DNA of 64,000 nucleotides from Scenedesmus sp. ARA3 (taxonomy: Eukaryota; Chlorophyta; Chlorophyceae; Sphaeropleales; Scenedesmaceae), in NCBI GenBank assembly GCA_004335835.1, contig RWJK01001447.1:57832-121831 (forward strand), in the 5' to 3' direction. The position numbers and the translations under genes were made by a program. Shown here one piece after another: positions 44,601 to 55,822 of the stretch (within the stretch, counting starts at the first letter, position 1; the number at the start of each line of letters is the position of its first letter). The notes beneath the pieces are model-generated. The model worked only from the letters and a program-made list of their open reading frames with translations. It did not search any database and was not told where the DNA came from.

Positions 44601-47600
44601 GTGAGCGAGTTATGGATACTTTTAGAATGTGCGAGTGTTTTAGGTTTTGGTGCCAGAGGTTTGTCAGTGTTGCAGCCCATGCAAAGGAATTGTCCGGCAG
44701 CCGGTTATTCCTTTGGCATAGGCTGCAGCGCTGGTGTTTACATGCGCCATTTTGCCCGTAAGCAGGCAGTGGTGGCCATGCGCTGTCTGCCCTGCAACTG
44801 TGTGCGTGTTCGACTGCTGCACATGTTAAAGCTACATTGTTCCACATCCCATGCTTTGAAGTCAGGCCGGTCTGTGTGATAAGCGCACGGGTGAGCGAGA
44901 TGGCTGCACAACTCAATTGTAATTGTGCTGCATTGCTGGGACTTGGGAGTATCTGGCTTCACAAGGGATTTGCCCACTATGTCTCTCATAGCGCCAGCAG
45001 CACCGCGGTTTAGTTAGTGCACTGCTGTAGCTTGAAGGACCGTTGTCAACTGAGGGTGCCATAACATAGCACCTCAACTTGACAACGGTCCTGCAAGCAA
45101 CGGCAGCAAAGGTGCTCAGAGAGGCCCTTTGGGGTGGGTGTTTTTATTGCTTCACATCTTCTCAACAGCAAATGCGTTGGCTTGCTGGACTGAGAACAAT
45201 AGGCTGCAGGCTTCCAGAGCCATGATGTCTTAAACAGGCCTATCATTTGTATCAGAATCATTGCCGTTGTGCGGACGAGCCGCAACAAATGCACTTGAGC
45301 TGGTGCTGCAGTGGGAAGTACTATGCATTGTGGGTTCTACTGTCGACCCACAACATCAGCACTATCACCTGCCTGCGCACACAACAGCACTCAATACCAC
45401 CGCCAGCACCCTGCAACCCTTTCTGCTGCACCTGCCTCTGCAGTACTCTCAATTCAACCTGCCGCACTTTCTAATCGCTGCACTTTTATATCTGCCCCGC
45501 AGTGGTCGTACAAGGTGTGGTCGGCGCAGCACGTGCTGGGTGGCCTGTACGAGCGCATCTTCAACACCATGCGGGCACGCGGCGTGCCGCCTGAGGATGA
45601 GACGGTGCTGTGGGCCTGCCTGGCGCGGCTCAAGGACCCGGCAACAGGTGCGGATGTGTGTTGGGCTTGCAAGCAATGTATGTATGTTACAAGAGAGCAG
45701 GGATACACACACATTTGCACGCATGAATAGGTTACTGTGGGCCTGCCTGGCACGGCCCACAGACCCGGCCACAGGTGTGGTTGTGTGGCTGACGCGAAAG
45801 AGATGGACACAATGCACAACTGCCCGCGTGATGCTGCAAATCTTCTGTCAAGATGTGCTTGCTTGTGGTGTGTTATAGCAAGGATGATTACGCAGGTGTA
45901 GGGGCTCCCGCCCGTTTGTATGCCTCTAAGGCAGGTGTGCACACGTGGGTTCGTTGGTGAATGAACCTGCTTGAGCATACCTACCTTAGAGGCATACAAC
46001 AAACGCATCTGAAGGCATGCATGCATGTATGTGTTGTTGGTTGTGGCTCTGCTATAGAGTATATACCTGCACACACATGATGCGTGTTCATGTGACAGAC
46101 AAGCAATAGGCATATGCCTGCTGTGTGAGTCACAAGCATACCTGTGCATGAAGAGTGCTTGCGCGGCTCGTGCCAAGGGCTAGCCGGCAGGTGCAGCCCC
46201 CTTTCTATGTTTTCTTGCACTCCTGTGCCACGAGTTTGATGTGTGGTGGCTGGGCGCTCTAAGCCTAACTTTCACAGCAGTTTTCAGGCTGTTTAGGAGG
46301 GTGCGTTGTCCTCGGATGAACCAAGCGCCGCCAGGTCTGCAGCAGAACCGAATCTCTCACTGGTGTGTCTGTGGTCCTTGCTGTCACATGGCGCATGCTG
46401 CTCGTGCCCTGCCCCGCGCTGCACTCAGCTGACCTTTTTGCCCTGCGCTGCCTCACCTTGTGCCTGCAGGCAAGCCGCTGACACAGGTGTATATTTGTCG
46501 ACAGACATAGCTGTAGATGTGCATGCACCTGATCGCCCTGCAGTTCCTGATGCTCCCGCTCTGCCCTGCGCTGCCTCACCTGTTGCCTGCAGGCCAGCCG
46601 CTGACCAAGCAGCAGCTGCTGCCAGAGATCGGTGCCTTCATCCTGGCAGGCTTCGACACATCAAGCCACACCATCGCCTGGTGCCTGTGAGTGGCGCTGC
46701 TGCTGCTGCTGCCAGTGGGTAGAACACGAGAGAATGCTGTACTCGAATGATGGTAGCAGCTGCGCTGCCCGCACATTTGGCAAGTGCCACACCATCGCCT
46801 GGTGCCCGTGAGTGCTGCAGGATGCAGCAGCACGCTCTGCATGCGGTTGCAGTGCGCTGAAAGGTAGACACTGTCGCTGCGCTGATTATGTGCTGCCAGT
46901 ACAGTTGGTTCACCACAAAGACACAGGCCAAATCAGCAACGTGTACAAGCATTCAGAAGCTGAAGTGCTGCTGCTGCTGCTGCTGCTGCTGCCACATGGC
47001 CTTGCTGCTGCTGCTCCTCCTGCTGCAGCTTCAACATTGCGGCGCATCCTGAGGTGCAGCGGCGCATCAAGAGTGAGCTCAGCGCATCAGGGCTGCTGCA
47101 CGCGGGGCAGGTGCGCTGCATGCATGCGGCTGCTTGGCACGGGTTTCAGCACATGCCGTTGGTTGTGCACGCAGCGAGTCTGTTGGTGCAATGTATGAGG
47201 TTCGCTGCTGAGATTCCAGCAACATCTTACAGACCATGCACAAGGTCATGATTATCAGGGGCATTATACTCAGTTGCCTTCTTGCTGGCACCAGTCCGTC
47301 ACATTTGCCGCGCTTTGGAGTTTCAAAGCTGTATGCTCTTTGCACAATGATTCAACTCCAGCTTGCTTCATGCGCTGCACCACACACCACAACATGCAGG
47401 GCAACTGCGTGACACCGCGCCAGCTGTCCTATGAGGACCTGCCGCGCCTGCCCTACCTCAACGCAGTCATCGATGAGACCATGCGCATGTACCCAGTGGC
47501 AGCAACAGGCAGCGTGAGGTGGGTGTTGCTCTATGCATGTGGTACAAGGCCAATGTGACTGGATGCGGCATCACAGTAAATGCTGCCATGCATGGCCAAA

Positions 47601-49122
47601 CAATGCAGCACGCATTGTGTTGCGGCTTGCTGCAGCCAGTACGGTCATGGCATGGTAACCATAGCTGCACCATGCACTGCGCTTCTAGCTTGCAGACGTG
47701 CTGCTTTTGCAGCTTGTGCACAGCCCTGTGGTAGCCTACCAGGTTGGGACCTTGCACATGTGCGCCACATTTGATGAGCAGTGTCTGGCTCCCAGTGTGT
47801 AGCTGACGCACTGCACGGCAGCAGGAAGTGCATACAAATGTTGGCTCAGACCAGTACAACATTGCACGCTGCTGCTGCGCCGTGTTGCTGCTGCAGGGAG
47901 ACGACTGCGCCCACGCAGATCGGCCCCTACAAGGTGCCTGAGGGCATCGTGGTGTGGCCCATGATCTACGCGCTGCAGAACAGCACACACAACTGGGAGG
48001 AGCCGGAGAAGTTCAAGCCGGTGAGAGACGGCTGGAAATTGCCGCAGCTTGCGATGTTGTCTTTGTCGTTGTATTGCCGATGAACAGTTGGGCAATGCTT
48101 TGTATATCCAGTGGGCTTCAGGAGGTCAGGATGATGTTGCCAGATGCGCATGGAATGCAAGCACCTGTGTGTACTTCAGCACTGCCGCTGCAGTCTGCAG
48201 ATCACTCCTCACACTTTGTTTTGCACTTTTCACTTGCAGGAGCGCTGGCTGGACAACAGGGACTGCGCGTACGCCACCACCAGCAGCAGCAATGGCAGCA
48301 GCAGTCCCTCTGGCAGCAGCAGCAGCAGCAGCAACAGCCCCTTTGGCAGCGAGGCAGGCAGCCCTAGGGCTGGCGCTGCTGATGCTGCTGCTGGGCCTGC
48401 TGCTGGCGCTGGCTCTGCTGCTGATGCGCGGCGGGCGCGGCGCTTTGCGCCTTTCTCAGACGGCCTCAAGAACTGCCTGGGCCAGGTGAGGGGATGTGGA
48501 ATTGGTGCCTCTTCAAATTGCCCCAGGGCAGCCTGAGCAGCTTGCAGCCGGGGCACAGCAGATGCAACAGTGTTGTCAGGCTGTGCAAAATGTGGGAGGC
48601 TAGCACTGCTAACAGGCTGTAGGGCCAGGGCCGCCTTGCAATCGCTCGCCACCAGCACGCCTGCACAACACAGTTGCTGATGCATAATGCACCGCCTGCC
48701 GCCTCTGCTGAGCTTGCCTGCATCCCTCTTGCCCATATCGCCTTGACAATAAGTGTGGCCTGTCGCCTTGCATACGATGCACTCCCATTCACTCACACCT
48801 GCTGCTGTTGCTGCTGCTGCTGCCGTCATTACTGCAGGCGCTTGGCATCATGGAGGTGCGCACCGTGCTGGCAGTGCTGCTGGGCCGATTCTGGTTTGAC
48901 CTCGCACCCTCAATGGGCAAGCCCGAGACAGTGCGGCGCAACCAGCAGATCGCACTCACCCTCAAGATGAAAGAAGGCCTCAGCCTGGTGGCAAAGCCAC
49001 ACAGCAGCGGTAAAGAGGCGCAGCAGGGTGAAGGTGCTGTGGCAAAGGCGACGAGGGCTGCGAGTGGGGTGTGGGGCAGGGCAGCAGCGCTGGCAGCGGC
49101 ACCCTCTGGGCCCCTGAACTAG
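41637..49122 (+). CDS. Cytochrome P450
   Basis: Twelve exons from 42271 to 49122 join with consistent phases to 596 aa. A candidate first exon (41637-41771, in phase) would add 45 aa. Exons: 42271-42388, 42897-43068, 43574-43708, 43959-44061, 44328-44495, 45503-45647, 46593-46686, 47029-47110, 47400-47518, 47897-48020, 48240-48485, 48838-49122. Hallmarks: KIPGPPGYWG, the I-helix AGFDTSSHTIAW, ExxR in DETMRMYP, the PEKFKPERW meander, and the heme loop FSDGLKNCLG with the cysteine ligand. The usual Arg of FxxGxRxCxG is Lys. A Ser/Gly/Ala-rich insert of about 50 aa sits between the meander and the heme loop. P450s are heme-thiolate monooxygenases; family and substrate cannot be assigned by eye. 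It has the greatest number of exon-edge duplications in the window. Confidence 0.9.
42711..42752 (+). repeat. Decoy exon head in P450 intron (HIPYLMRPD)
   Basis: CAGGCCACATCCCCTACCTG and following bases precede the true exon head at 42897 by 184 bp. The acceptor CCCCCCAG is intact and the match continues about 30 bp. Confidence 0.9.
43364..43510 (+). repeat. Two decoy exon heads in P450 intron (CIGYQFFDLATNH)
   Basis: Copy one (43364-43405) matches the true head at 43574 over about 40 bp, but its acceptor CCAG has changed to CCTG. Copy two (43490-43510) keeps CCAG but matches only about 20 bp. Confidence 0.85.
44551..44606 (+). repeat. Intronic copy of a P450 exon tail (IKFPLRKMFVNLVSPR)
   Basis: A 55-bp copy of 44446-44500 including the GTGAG donor lies 105 bp downstream, with a single mismatch before the donor. 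A shorter remnant with GCACGGGTGAGCGAG occurs near 44884. Confidence 0.95.
45030..45098 (+). repeat. Hairpin with 20-bp arms in P450 intron
   Basis: GCTTGAAGGACCGTTGTCAA at 45030-45049 pairs with 45079-45098 at 19 of 20 positions. Inner bases (TGAGGGTGC and GCACCTCA) also pair partly. Confidence 0.85.
45735..45786 (+). repeat. Intronic copy of a P450 exon tail (LWACLARLKDPATG)
   Basis: The tail at 45608-45660 recurs 127 bp downstream with several substitutions and an intact ACAG/GTG donor. Confidence 0.85.
45914..46004 (+). repeat. Inverted repeat in P450 intron
   Basis: GTTTGTATGCCTCTAAGGCA (45914 on) is complementary to 45979-46004 apart from a CAA insertion and one mismatch. A smaller palindrome (GGTTCGTTGGTGAATGAACC) sits near 45947. 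Confidence 0.8.
46441..46486 (+). repeat. Decoy exon head in P450 intron (KPLT)
   Basis: CCCTGCGCTGCCTCACCT, a CTGCAG acceptor and AAGCCGCTGAC match the true acceptor region at 46564-46608 with an offset of 123 bp. A weaker third copy lies near 46405. Confidence 0.85.
46786..46814 (+). repeat. Intronic copy of a P450 exon tail (SHTIAWCL)
   Basis: GCCACACCATCGCCTGGTGC and the donor recur 121 bp after the true tail (46665-46693) with one substitution. The duplicated part encodes the I-helix end. Confidence 0.9.
46967..46992 (+). repeat. (CTG)n tract upstream of a P450 acceptor
   Basis: About eight CTG units, a short break and a second CTG/CTC stretch end in the CTGCAG acceptor at 47028. Confidence 0.8.
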
Positions 49123-51048
49123 GCAGGGTAAGGTGCAATGACATTTCTAGGCCTGGTAACTGCACAATTGAGCACCTGCAAGCAATGCTGTGTAGGAGGC
49201 TCCTGCAGGTGCTGTCGCCAGCTGGCAGTGGAGCAGGAAAAGACGGGTGCAGCGGCACTGTGGCACAAAGGTTCCCTGCTCTTGGGGTCTGTGGAGTGAT
49301 TTAACGACCAGCTTGTGTGTATGCAGCATGGTATGGTGGCCTGGCAGGAGGGGCATACAGGATAGTGTCACTGCCAGTGGTTGGTTGACTGGGAGTGCTG
49401 CAGATGGTGTTGTTGGTGTGAAGCAGTTGGAATCCGTGTGCAGGCAGGGATCAGCGTTGTACGGGCTGCCAACAGCCCTAATACTCTTAGCTGGCAGAGT
49501 TGCCGACTAGCAGTTGAAGCAATGTCTGCATGTTGGCATCAAGCTCTGCTGTTGCTTGTTGCTGAGAGTGTGGAGGGTTGAAGTTGCGTGACAGAGTGCT
49601 GCAAAGACTGCAGCCGAGCTGTGCAAGGCCACAGCTATTGGTGTGCTAACAAGGCACAGTGTGCAGGAGCTGGCTGCATGCAGCAGGGCTGTGGCTGATG
49701 CCTGATTTGTGAAGGCCAATCCGCCAGCACTGGCTGCATCGTGTTGCACAGATTAAGGAGTTGCAGTGTATGGGACCAGCAAAGTGTCCGTGTGCAGACG
49801 GCAGTTCTGCGTTGAGCAAAGGGCGGCTGCAGCAGTGGTGATTGTGTGGGCGTGGATCTGCCGCCGCCGCAGCAGGTTGAACACCTGCAGCTGCTGCGTG
49901 GCCATCAGTGTGTGATCAGTGCTTATGAAGTGTGCACAAACGATTCAAGTACAGCAAGCTGGTGTGCGTTGCCACTGGCGGAAATAGATATCTAACAGCA
50001 GGCTTGACAGCTGCTGTGTGTACTAGTAGTTGGACCTGCCTGCTGCCTGGTGATGTCACTTGCTAGCAGTTTCTATACTCACGTTTGCACGTTTGCTCTG
50101 CACCAACTGTGCGCTGGTCAGTGGAGCACCTCAACTGCTGCTGCACGATGAGTCGAGGACTGCTGTTGATTGTGTGGCCGCCGTTGACGCATGGGAGGTA
50201 TGTTACGTACGTTCGCTACTTTGTCCTGCAAGCAGCAATGCTTGTCTGCCTAGCAACGTCGCCGTGCAATGCATGCACAGGTATCACAACTGCTCTGTAT
50301 TGCACCAGCTGGGCATGGTGGCCCTGAGGCCAGTGCCAGTACCTGCGAGGATAGCTGGCTGGGGCATCCTGCGCCCTGCTGGCTGCATCAAGTGTGCCTC
50401 AAGTGCAGCATGCCACAGCGTGACACCACCAGTGTTATTGTTTTTGTTACGCTGTGCACCATGTTGTTATTGGTTTGCTGGTCCAGGGCTGAACAGGCGT
50501 CAAGCTGATTGCACAATAGTTTGTTTTTATGTTTCTGGCTTGTATAAGTGCTGCGCGTCAAGATGGCAAGATGTGCTATCAAGCCAACACCCGCTGATGG
50601 ATCGCAACTCGTTGACACCAGGTGCATTCATGGTCTGGAGCTTACTGCGTAGCATGCCTTCAATGTATTAGTATGCCGTAAATCAGCCCGCATGCTTGGA
50701 TGTTGCCTTTGCACAATTTTAGCTGCACTTGGTGGCATCATCACCATTGGTACCGGATTGGCGAGTGCAGCTGCAGCGACTGGCTGATTCAGATGCAGCC
50801 GAAACAGCAGCCGGCATACATTTAATAAAGACAATAATAGTGTGTTGTTCATCTGTTCCCGTCTCAGGTTACCCGACCTTGGCTCTTCTGCGGTGCATCA
50901 GCTAGAATAATTGGATGCAGGTCAACAGGACTGCCCTCTGGGGTGCATCGATGGCTGCACGCAGTGTTCCGCATTGAAGGTCGCCGCAGCCTACATAGCC
51001 AATGATAACCAGAAAATGTTGTTTTAAGGGCCGAACTGCCGCAGAGCG
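49123..51048. other. Intergenic region P450 / unknown small protein
   Basis: About 1.9 kb without a gene I can support. An open frame at 50060-50671 (plus) is Cys/Leu/Ser-rich without domain character, and I treat it as chance. AATAAAG near 50823 is isolated. The P450 3' UTR and the next promoter should lie here. Confidence 0.4.
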
Positions 51049-51959
51049 ATGCAGGACTCACTTTCTCGAAATGCCGGGTGGTTTAACAAGGACGAGGACG
51101 GCGGGGTCAGATCGGAGCATGCTGCATGACGCAAGAGTAATTGCAGTGAACAGCCGATAACAAACACACGCTTTCGATTGATCCATTGGCAATGCGCCAG
51201 ACCTGAGAAGACTTCGCTGCTGATAGCGTTTACGCAGCAGGGTAGCCAGGATGGTGTGTATAACAAGTAGAACTAGCCTTTTTACATGCATGTGGCGACC
51301 CGGCACGCGCACGGTATGACTAAAGGACTGCTGCTGCACTGCAGGATGAGGAGCCCCCCGTCTTCCTGGCGTATCAGCCGTACAAGGGGCCAGCATCTAT
51401 TCCTCACGTTCCCGGAGACTTCTTTGGGGCGTTCTTCCTAGCCACAAACGTAAGGGACCCGCAGTGCTCGACTTTGCTGCTGCTGCTACTACTGTAGTGC
51501 TGGGGAAGACGGCATTAGCACATACTGACCCTGCTTTCATGCTGCTGGTGCTGCAGACGGCGCTGCTGTGCCACATGTTTCCTGGCAAGGTGTGGGGCAG
51601 CGAGCTCAGGGCGCGCAAGTACGAGTGAGTGCCACAGCAGCCAAGGCAGCGCAGCAGCGGCCGCGTTTATTGCCAAGTGGACAATGGCACTCTCACCTTT
51701 GCCTTGCTGCGGTTCAATGCTATGCTATTCCTTTGGCTTTTGCAGCAAGGCAGCAATGTCAAGCTGCGTGAGCTAAGCTACGCTGTGCTTTTGTCGCAGC
51801 AAGTGCAGCAGTTGTAACTTGCGTAGCTGTACTCACCTGCTGCCTTGTGGATATCATGTTATGCTGCTGCAGCCCTGACTACATTGCCAGCTGCGTGAAC
51901 GAGGCAGCACAGCGCAGGGACGCGCTGAGGGGGCAGCAGCCACGCACCTGGCTGGTGAG

Positions 51960-51990
<31 letters not shown>

Positions 51991-52686
51991 AGCGCTGCGC
52001 AGTTCAGTATCAGCAGTGTCACCTGTCAGGCAGTTGCTGTGCTGGTGCTGTGTTGTTGTCATGGGACGCTGTGCAGTGGAGCAGCTGCATAGCCTGTCGC
52101 CAGTCGGCGTGTTGGTCTGTGCAGATAATGCAACACAACAGCCAAGTGCCAGCTTGCGGATAGCCGAAGGGCGTCAGCGACATGCTTGAGAACGCGGCAT
52201 TGATGCACTTGCTTTGTCGGTATTGCTTGCTGCGCTGCTGCAGGTTGGTGGCGGCCCCCGCAATGTGACAGACAGCTGGGAGCACATGTGGTGGGACCAC
52301 CTGCACTGGAAGAGGTGCGAGGATGACGCAGAGAGCAGCAGAGCGCAGCAGCCCGCTGTCTGTGTCAGCGGTGGTAGTCATAGCTGTAGATGCAATGCAG
52401 CAGCAGCAGCACTGCGTTGGGCTTCGTGCCTGATCATCTCAGACGGATGCTGCACCGGAGAGCGGTGCAAGGAAGGGCCGCACAGGAGCAGCGCATGCCT
52501 GCTGCTGCTGCTGCTTCGTTGCAGTGCATCAACAACAGGTTCAATGCAGTGCATTGTCAAAACTATACAGCCGCATCATTCAGTTGAGGCATGCCCGTGT
52601 GTGCTGTGTGTGTGCTGTGCTGCTGCTGCAGGTGGAAGATTCCCCGCACTGGCCCTGCCTTCCCGCAGGACATGTACTGGCAGTAA
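51049..52686 (+). CDS. Protein of unknown function, 145 aa, Trp-rich C-terminus
   Basis: Six small exons join in consistent phase (51049-51105, 51345-51449, 51557-51624, 51873-51954, 52244-52314, 52632-52686) to exactly 145 codons plus stop. That is strong evidence for a real gene despite no recognised domain. The protein starts MQDSLSRNAGWFNKDEDGG. It has a Pro/Phe-rich middle with one mildly hydrophobic stretch (DFFGAFFLATNTALLCHMFPG), a basic segment (WGSELRARKYD), and ends WEHMWWDHLHWKRWKIPR...DMYWQ. Size and composition resemble accessory subunits of organelle membrane complexes, but that is only a guess. The first exon is the least certain. Confidence 0.7.
51963..51992 (+). repeat. (CAG)n microsatellite in intron
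   Basis: A CAG run begins shortly after the donor following QQPRTWL in the small unknown gene. Confidence 0.8.
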
Positions 52687-52785
52687 CCTGCTGCTCACCC
52701 TGGCAGCAGCAGCAGCAGCTGCAGCTGCAGCGACCACGGCAGCAGCTGCAGCAGGCAGCCTTTTGTTTGGAGTGCTGGCGGCCCC

Positions 52786-52827
<42 letters not shown>

Positions 52828-53967
52828 CTCGCTTGGCCTGCACTGCAGCGAACTGCTATCGCGCTGTACAGCACTCTGCCTTTCCTATATGTTAGCTTTG
52901 GCTCAGCTGTTCTGACAGCATGGAGGATGTGTTGATGGACAACGGACACCTGCTCAGCAGTAGCTGAGGGGAGCCTGGTTGCTGGCAATGGCTGCACCTT
53001 GCTCCCCCAAAGCTGGTGGGCTGTGCAGCAAGCAGCATCCCGTCATCTCTTTTCTGTTTGAGCAGGCTGTGCTGGTTTGCAGATGTTAGTTGGTGGTGGC
53101 CGCGGTACCAGCAGCAGCTGCCAGTTAGATGGCCATCTCCATGGGTGATGCTGTTGTCAGCACAGCAATGCCGTGAGGAGGTGTGCTTCAACCATAAACA
53201 GCTTTGGATGTTATGCACAGGTGGGTGCGCGGAGCGTTCCTGGCCATAATCAGTCTTGTTGTGAGGACTGAGGGCACACGGTGGCGCCTACAGCAGCAGG
53301 GGCGCCACTCGCTTTCCATTCTTATGTTATGTTGCGTGTTTGCTTCAGGCTTGATGCTTTGCATGGTCGAACGGCCCGGGACGGCAGAATCTGTTGCTGC
53401 AGAAGGATGAGTCGTGTGCACAGGTGTGCCTGTCCAAATGGCTCATTTGGAGTCGGTGTGGTTTGAGCTGCTGGCGCTGGTGCCCTGCTCGGCGCGTTTG
53501 GGCTTTTGATCCACCAAGTTGCAAGTGCGTTTGGCACACCCAGCGGCTTGCCGAATCTAGTAGATATGGTAACAGTCACTCAGTCTGTAACTCTTTATAC
53601 TCAGGTTGGATCACAAGTCAGTGCTGGTCTGCTTTGTTACAAGGCTGGCTTCTAACCACAATGCAGGTCCATCACCATCGCATGTATGCTTGCACGAGCA
53701 ACCTTGGCTATGGGGTTCTGGCCCCTGGTAACACGAGCTTCAGCATTGCTTGAAGGTGCGCAGCTGTGCATGACCAGCGTGCTTCGGCATCCTGGCTTTG
53801 TCTAGAATTCATCATTTTACACGAAACGGCTAGCGCTGGAAAATCCATGCACCACACCCTGCGCCATATGGCGCCATATGCCGGCCAGCATGCATCCATC
53901 CAGAGCACAGAGGCGTGCACAACAGCGCGCCTACATGATCAGCGCAGATCAAAGTGCAGCAGCGCGC
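52687..53967. other. Convergent 3' intergenic region with CAG repeats
   Basis: A (CAG)12-like run at about 52788-52824 lies just past the stop codon of the upstream gene. TTACA at 53817-53821 (TGTAA on the minus strand) is a candidate polyadenylation signal for the FHA gene. A short direct repeat GCGCCATATGGCGCCATATG sits near 53862. I see no gene. Confidence 0.5.
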
Positions 53968-55783
53968 CTACATCACCAATGCAGATGAGCGTGCGACAGC
54001 GCGCTGCAGTGCCAGCCCGTTGACCATGAACAGCAGCGGCTCCCCACCCACCTCCAGCAGGCTCAGGTGGGGCAGCGGGGCAGCAGACCCGCGCGACACC
54101 TGCAAGAAGTGAGGCGGCCGGCAGCAGCAGCAGCAGTGAGGGGGCTGACCGGGCCACTACTGAAGGAAGCCTCACACAGCTGGCGAATGTAGTGCACACA
54201 GCAGCAGGGCTACTCAGCCAGCAGCACACAAGCGCGCTGCGCGCAACGGCTTCTGTTCGCTTCTCAGCTGCAATGCAGCTACAATCTACCGCTGCTCACC
54301 TTCCTGCCGTTCACAGCCAGCGGCGCCCTGCCGGTGTTGCGGATGCTCCACACGCCGTCCAGCCCCAAGCTCAGCTGCGCCTGCAGCCGCGACACACTGC
54401 GCACACCACCACCACCTGCTGCTGCCGCACCCAGTGCAGCTGCTGCTGCACTGCCAGCTCCTGCTGCTGCTGCGGGTGCTGGTGCTTTTGCAAGGTCCAC
54501 ATCCACGTCTCCTTTGCTGTCGCTGGATCGGCCCAGGCTGACTGCGCTGCGGCGGATCACCCAGCGGCCGCCAGCACCACACAGGCAGGCCAGGCCGCCT
54601 GCAGCAGCAGCAGCAGCGGCAGTAGGCAGCAGCAGCAGTACGCAATGGAGGGGTGATACAGTGCAGGCGCAGGCTTTACCTACAACAACAGCAACACACA
54701 GGAGCTGCTGCATACATGCGCAATCAGCTCTGCTTTGGGAATGCGCATTGCGGAGGTATCAAGGCGGCGAAGCAGCAGGAGGTGCCAGGCGTACACAGCA
54801 ATGCACCGGCTCGTTGTTATACGCCGCACCTTGCGCATCCATGTACTGCGTTGTGGCTGCTGACGCGAGCTGCTCCAGCCCAGCTGCTGCTTCTGCCACC
54901 CCCTTGAAGCGCTCATGCCACGCCTGCAGCTGCTGCTTGCTGGCAGCACCCTTGTCAGCGCCCGGCGGCAGCTGCAGCAGCGCTGCTTCTACTTCTGCTG
55001 GCGACGGCAGCGCTAAGGGGTCGTCTCTGCTGCCGTAGCCGCAGCGTTCATCGCCGTACTGCTGCTGCTGTAATGCTGCTGCTGCAGCCTCGTCGGAAGT
55101 GCCTGCACCAAAACAGGCAAGCAGCAATTAGCGCATGTTTACCTGTTTGGGGGGAAAGCGGCAGCAGCAGGTTGCTGCAACATGCCAGCATGCATCCACT
55201 CGGCAAATTGCATAAGGCACTGTGCGCAATCACCTGGTTGACGAAACGTTTTTAATCAGGCCAAAGGGATGCACAACTCAGTTGATGGGGCTGACCCAGC
55301 AGAGATATGTGAAATTAAATCAGGCATGTGAACCTACCTGCAGTGTTCCTCTCCTGCTGTTGTTGCTGCTGGTTGGCCTGCAACAGGAAGGCGCAGTGCA
55401 GGGGTCAGTCTGTGCCTGATGATGTGCTGCGGCTCTGATGCAACGCTACCAGCTGGCTTGCCTGCTGCTGCTTTAGTTACATGTGCGACCTGACCTTGCA
55501 GTTCCTGCAATGCAATGTTGCTGTGCCGGCTGACCCCATGCTGGCATGCTGCCGCACGCACCACCGTACGAACCAACACAGCTGGAGAAGCTCTTCAACA
55601 CCAGGTGTTCAACACCAGGTGTTCAATGTTACATTCCAGACGCACCTGTCTGTGCTCTGCAACAAACACCACATCACCAGAGCCAGCTGCTGGCCCCCGC
55701 ACAGGCAGCAGCGACTGCAGCAGCTGCCTGAGGCTGCCTTCCGCGGCTGCTGCAGCCGCTGCATCGCTGCCGGCCTGTTCTTG

Positions 55784-55822
<39 letters not shown>

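Noticed and set aside
50060..50671. 203-codon open frame on the plus strand in the P450 / small-gene interval
   Set aside because: Cys/Leu/Ser-rich with no domain-like pattern and no matching flanking splice structure. It is most likely a chance frame.
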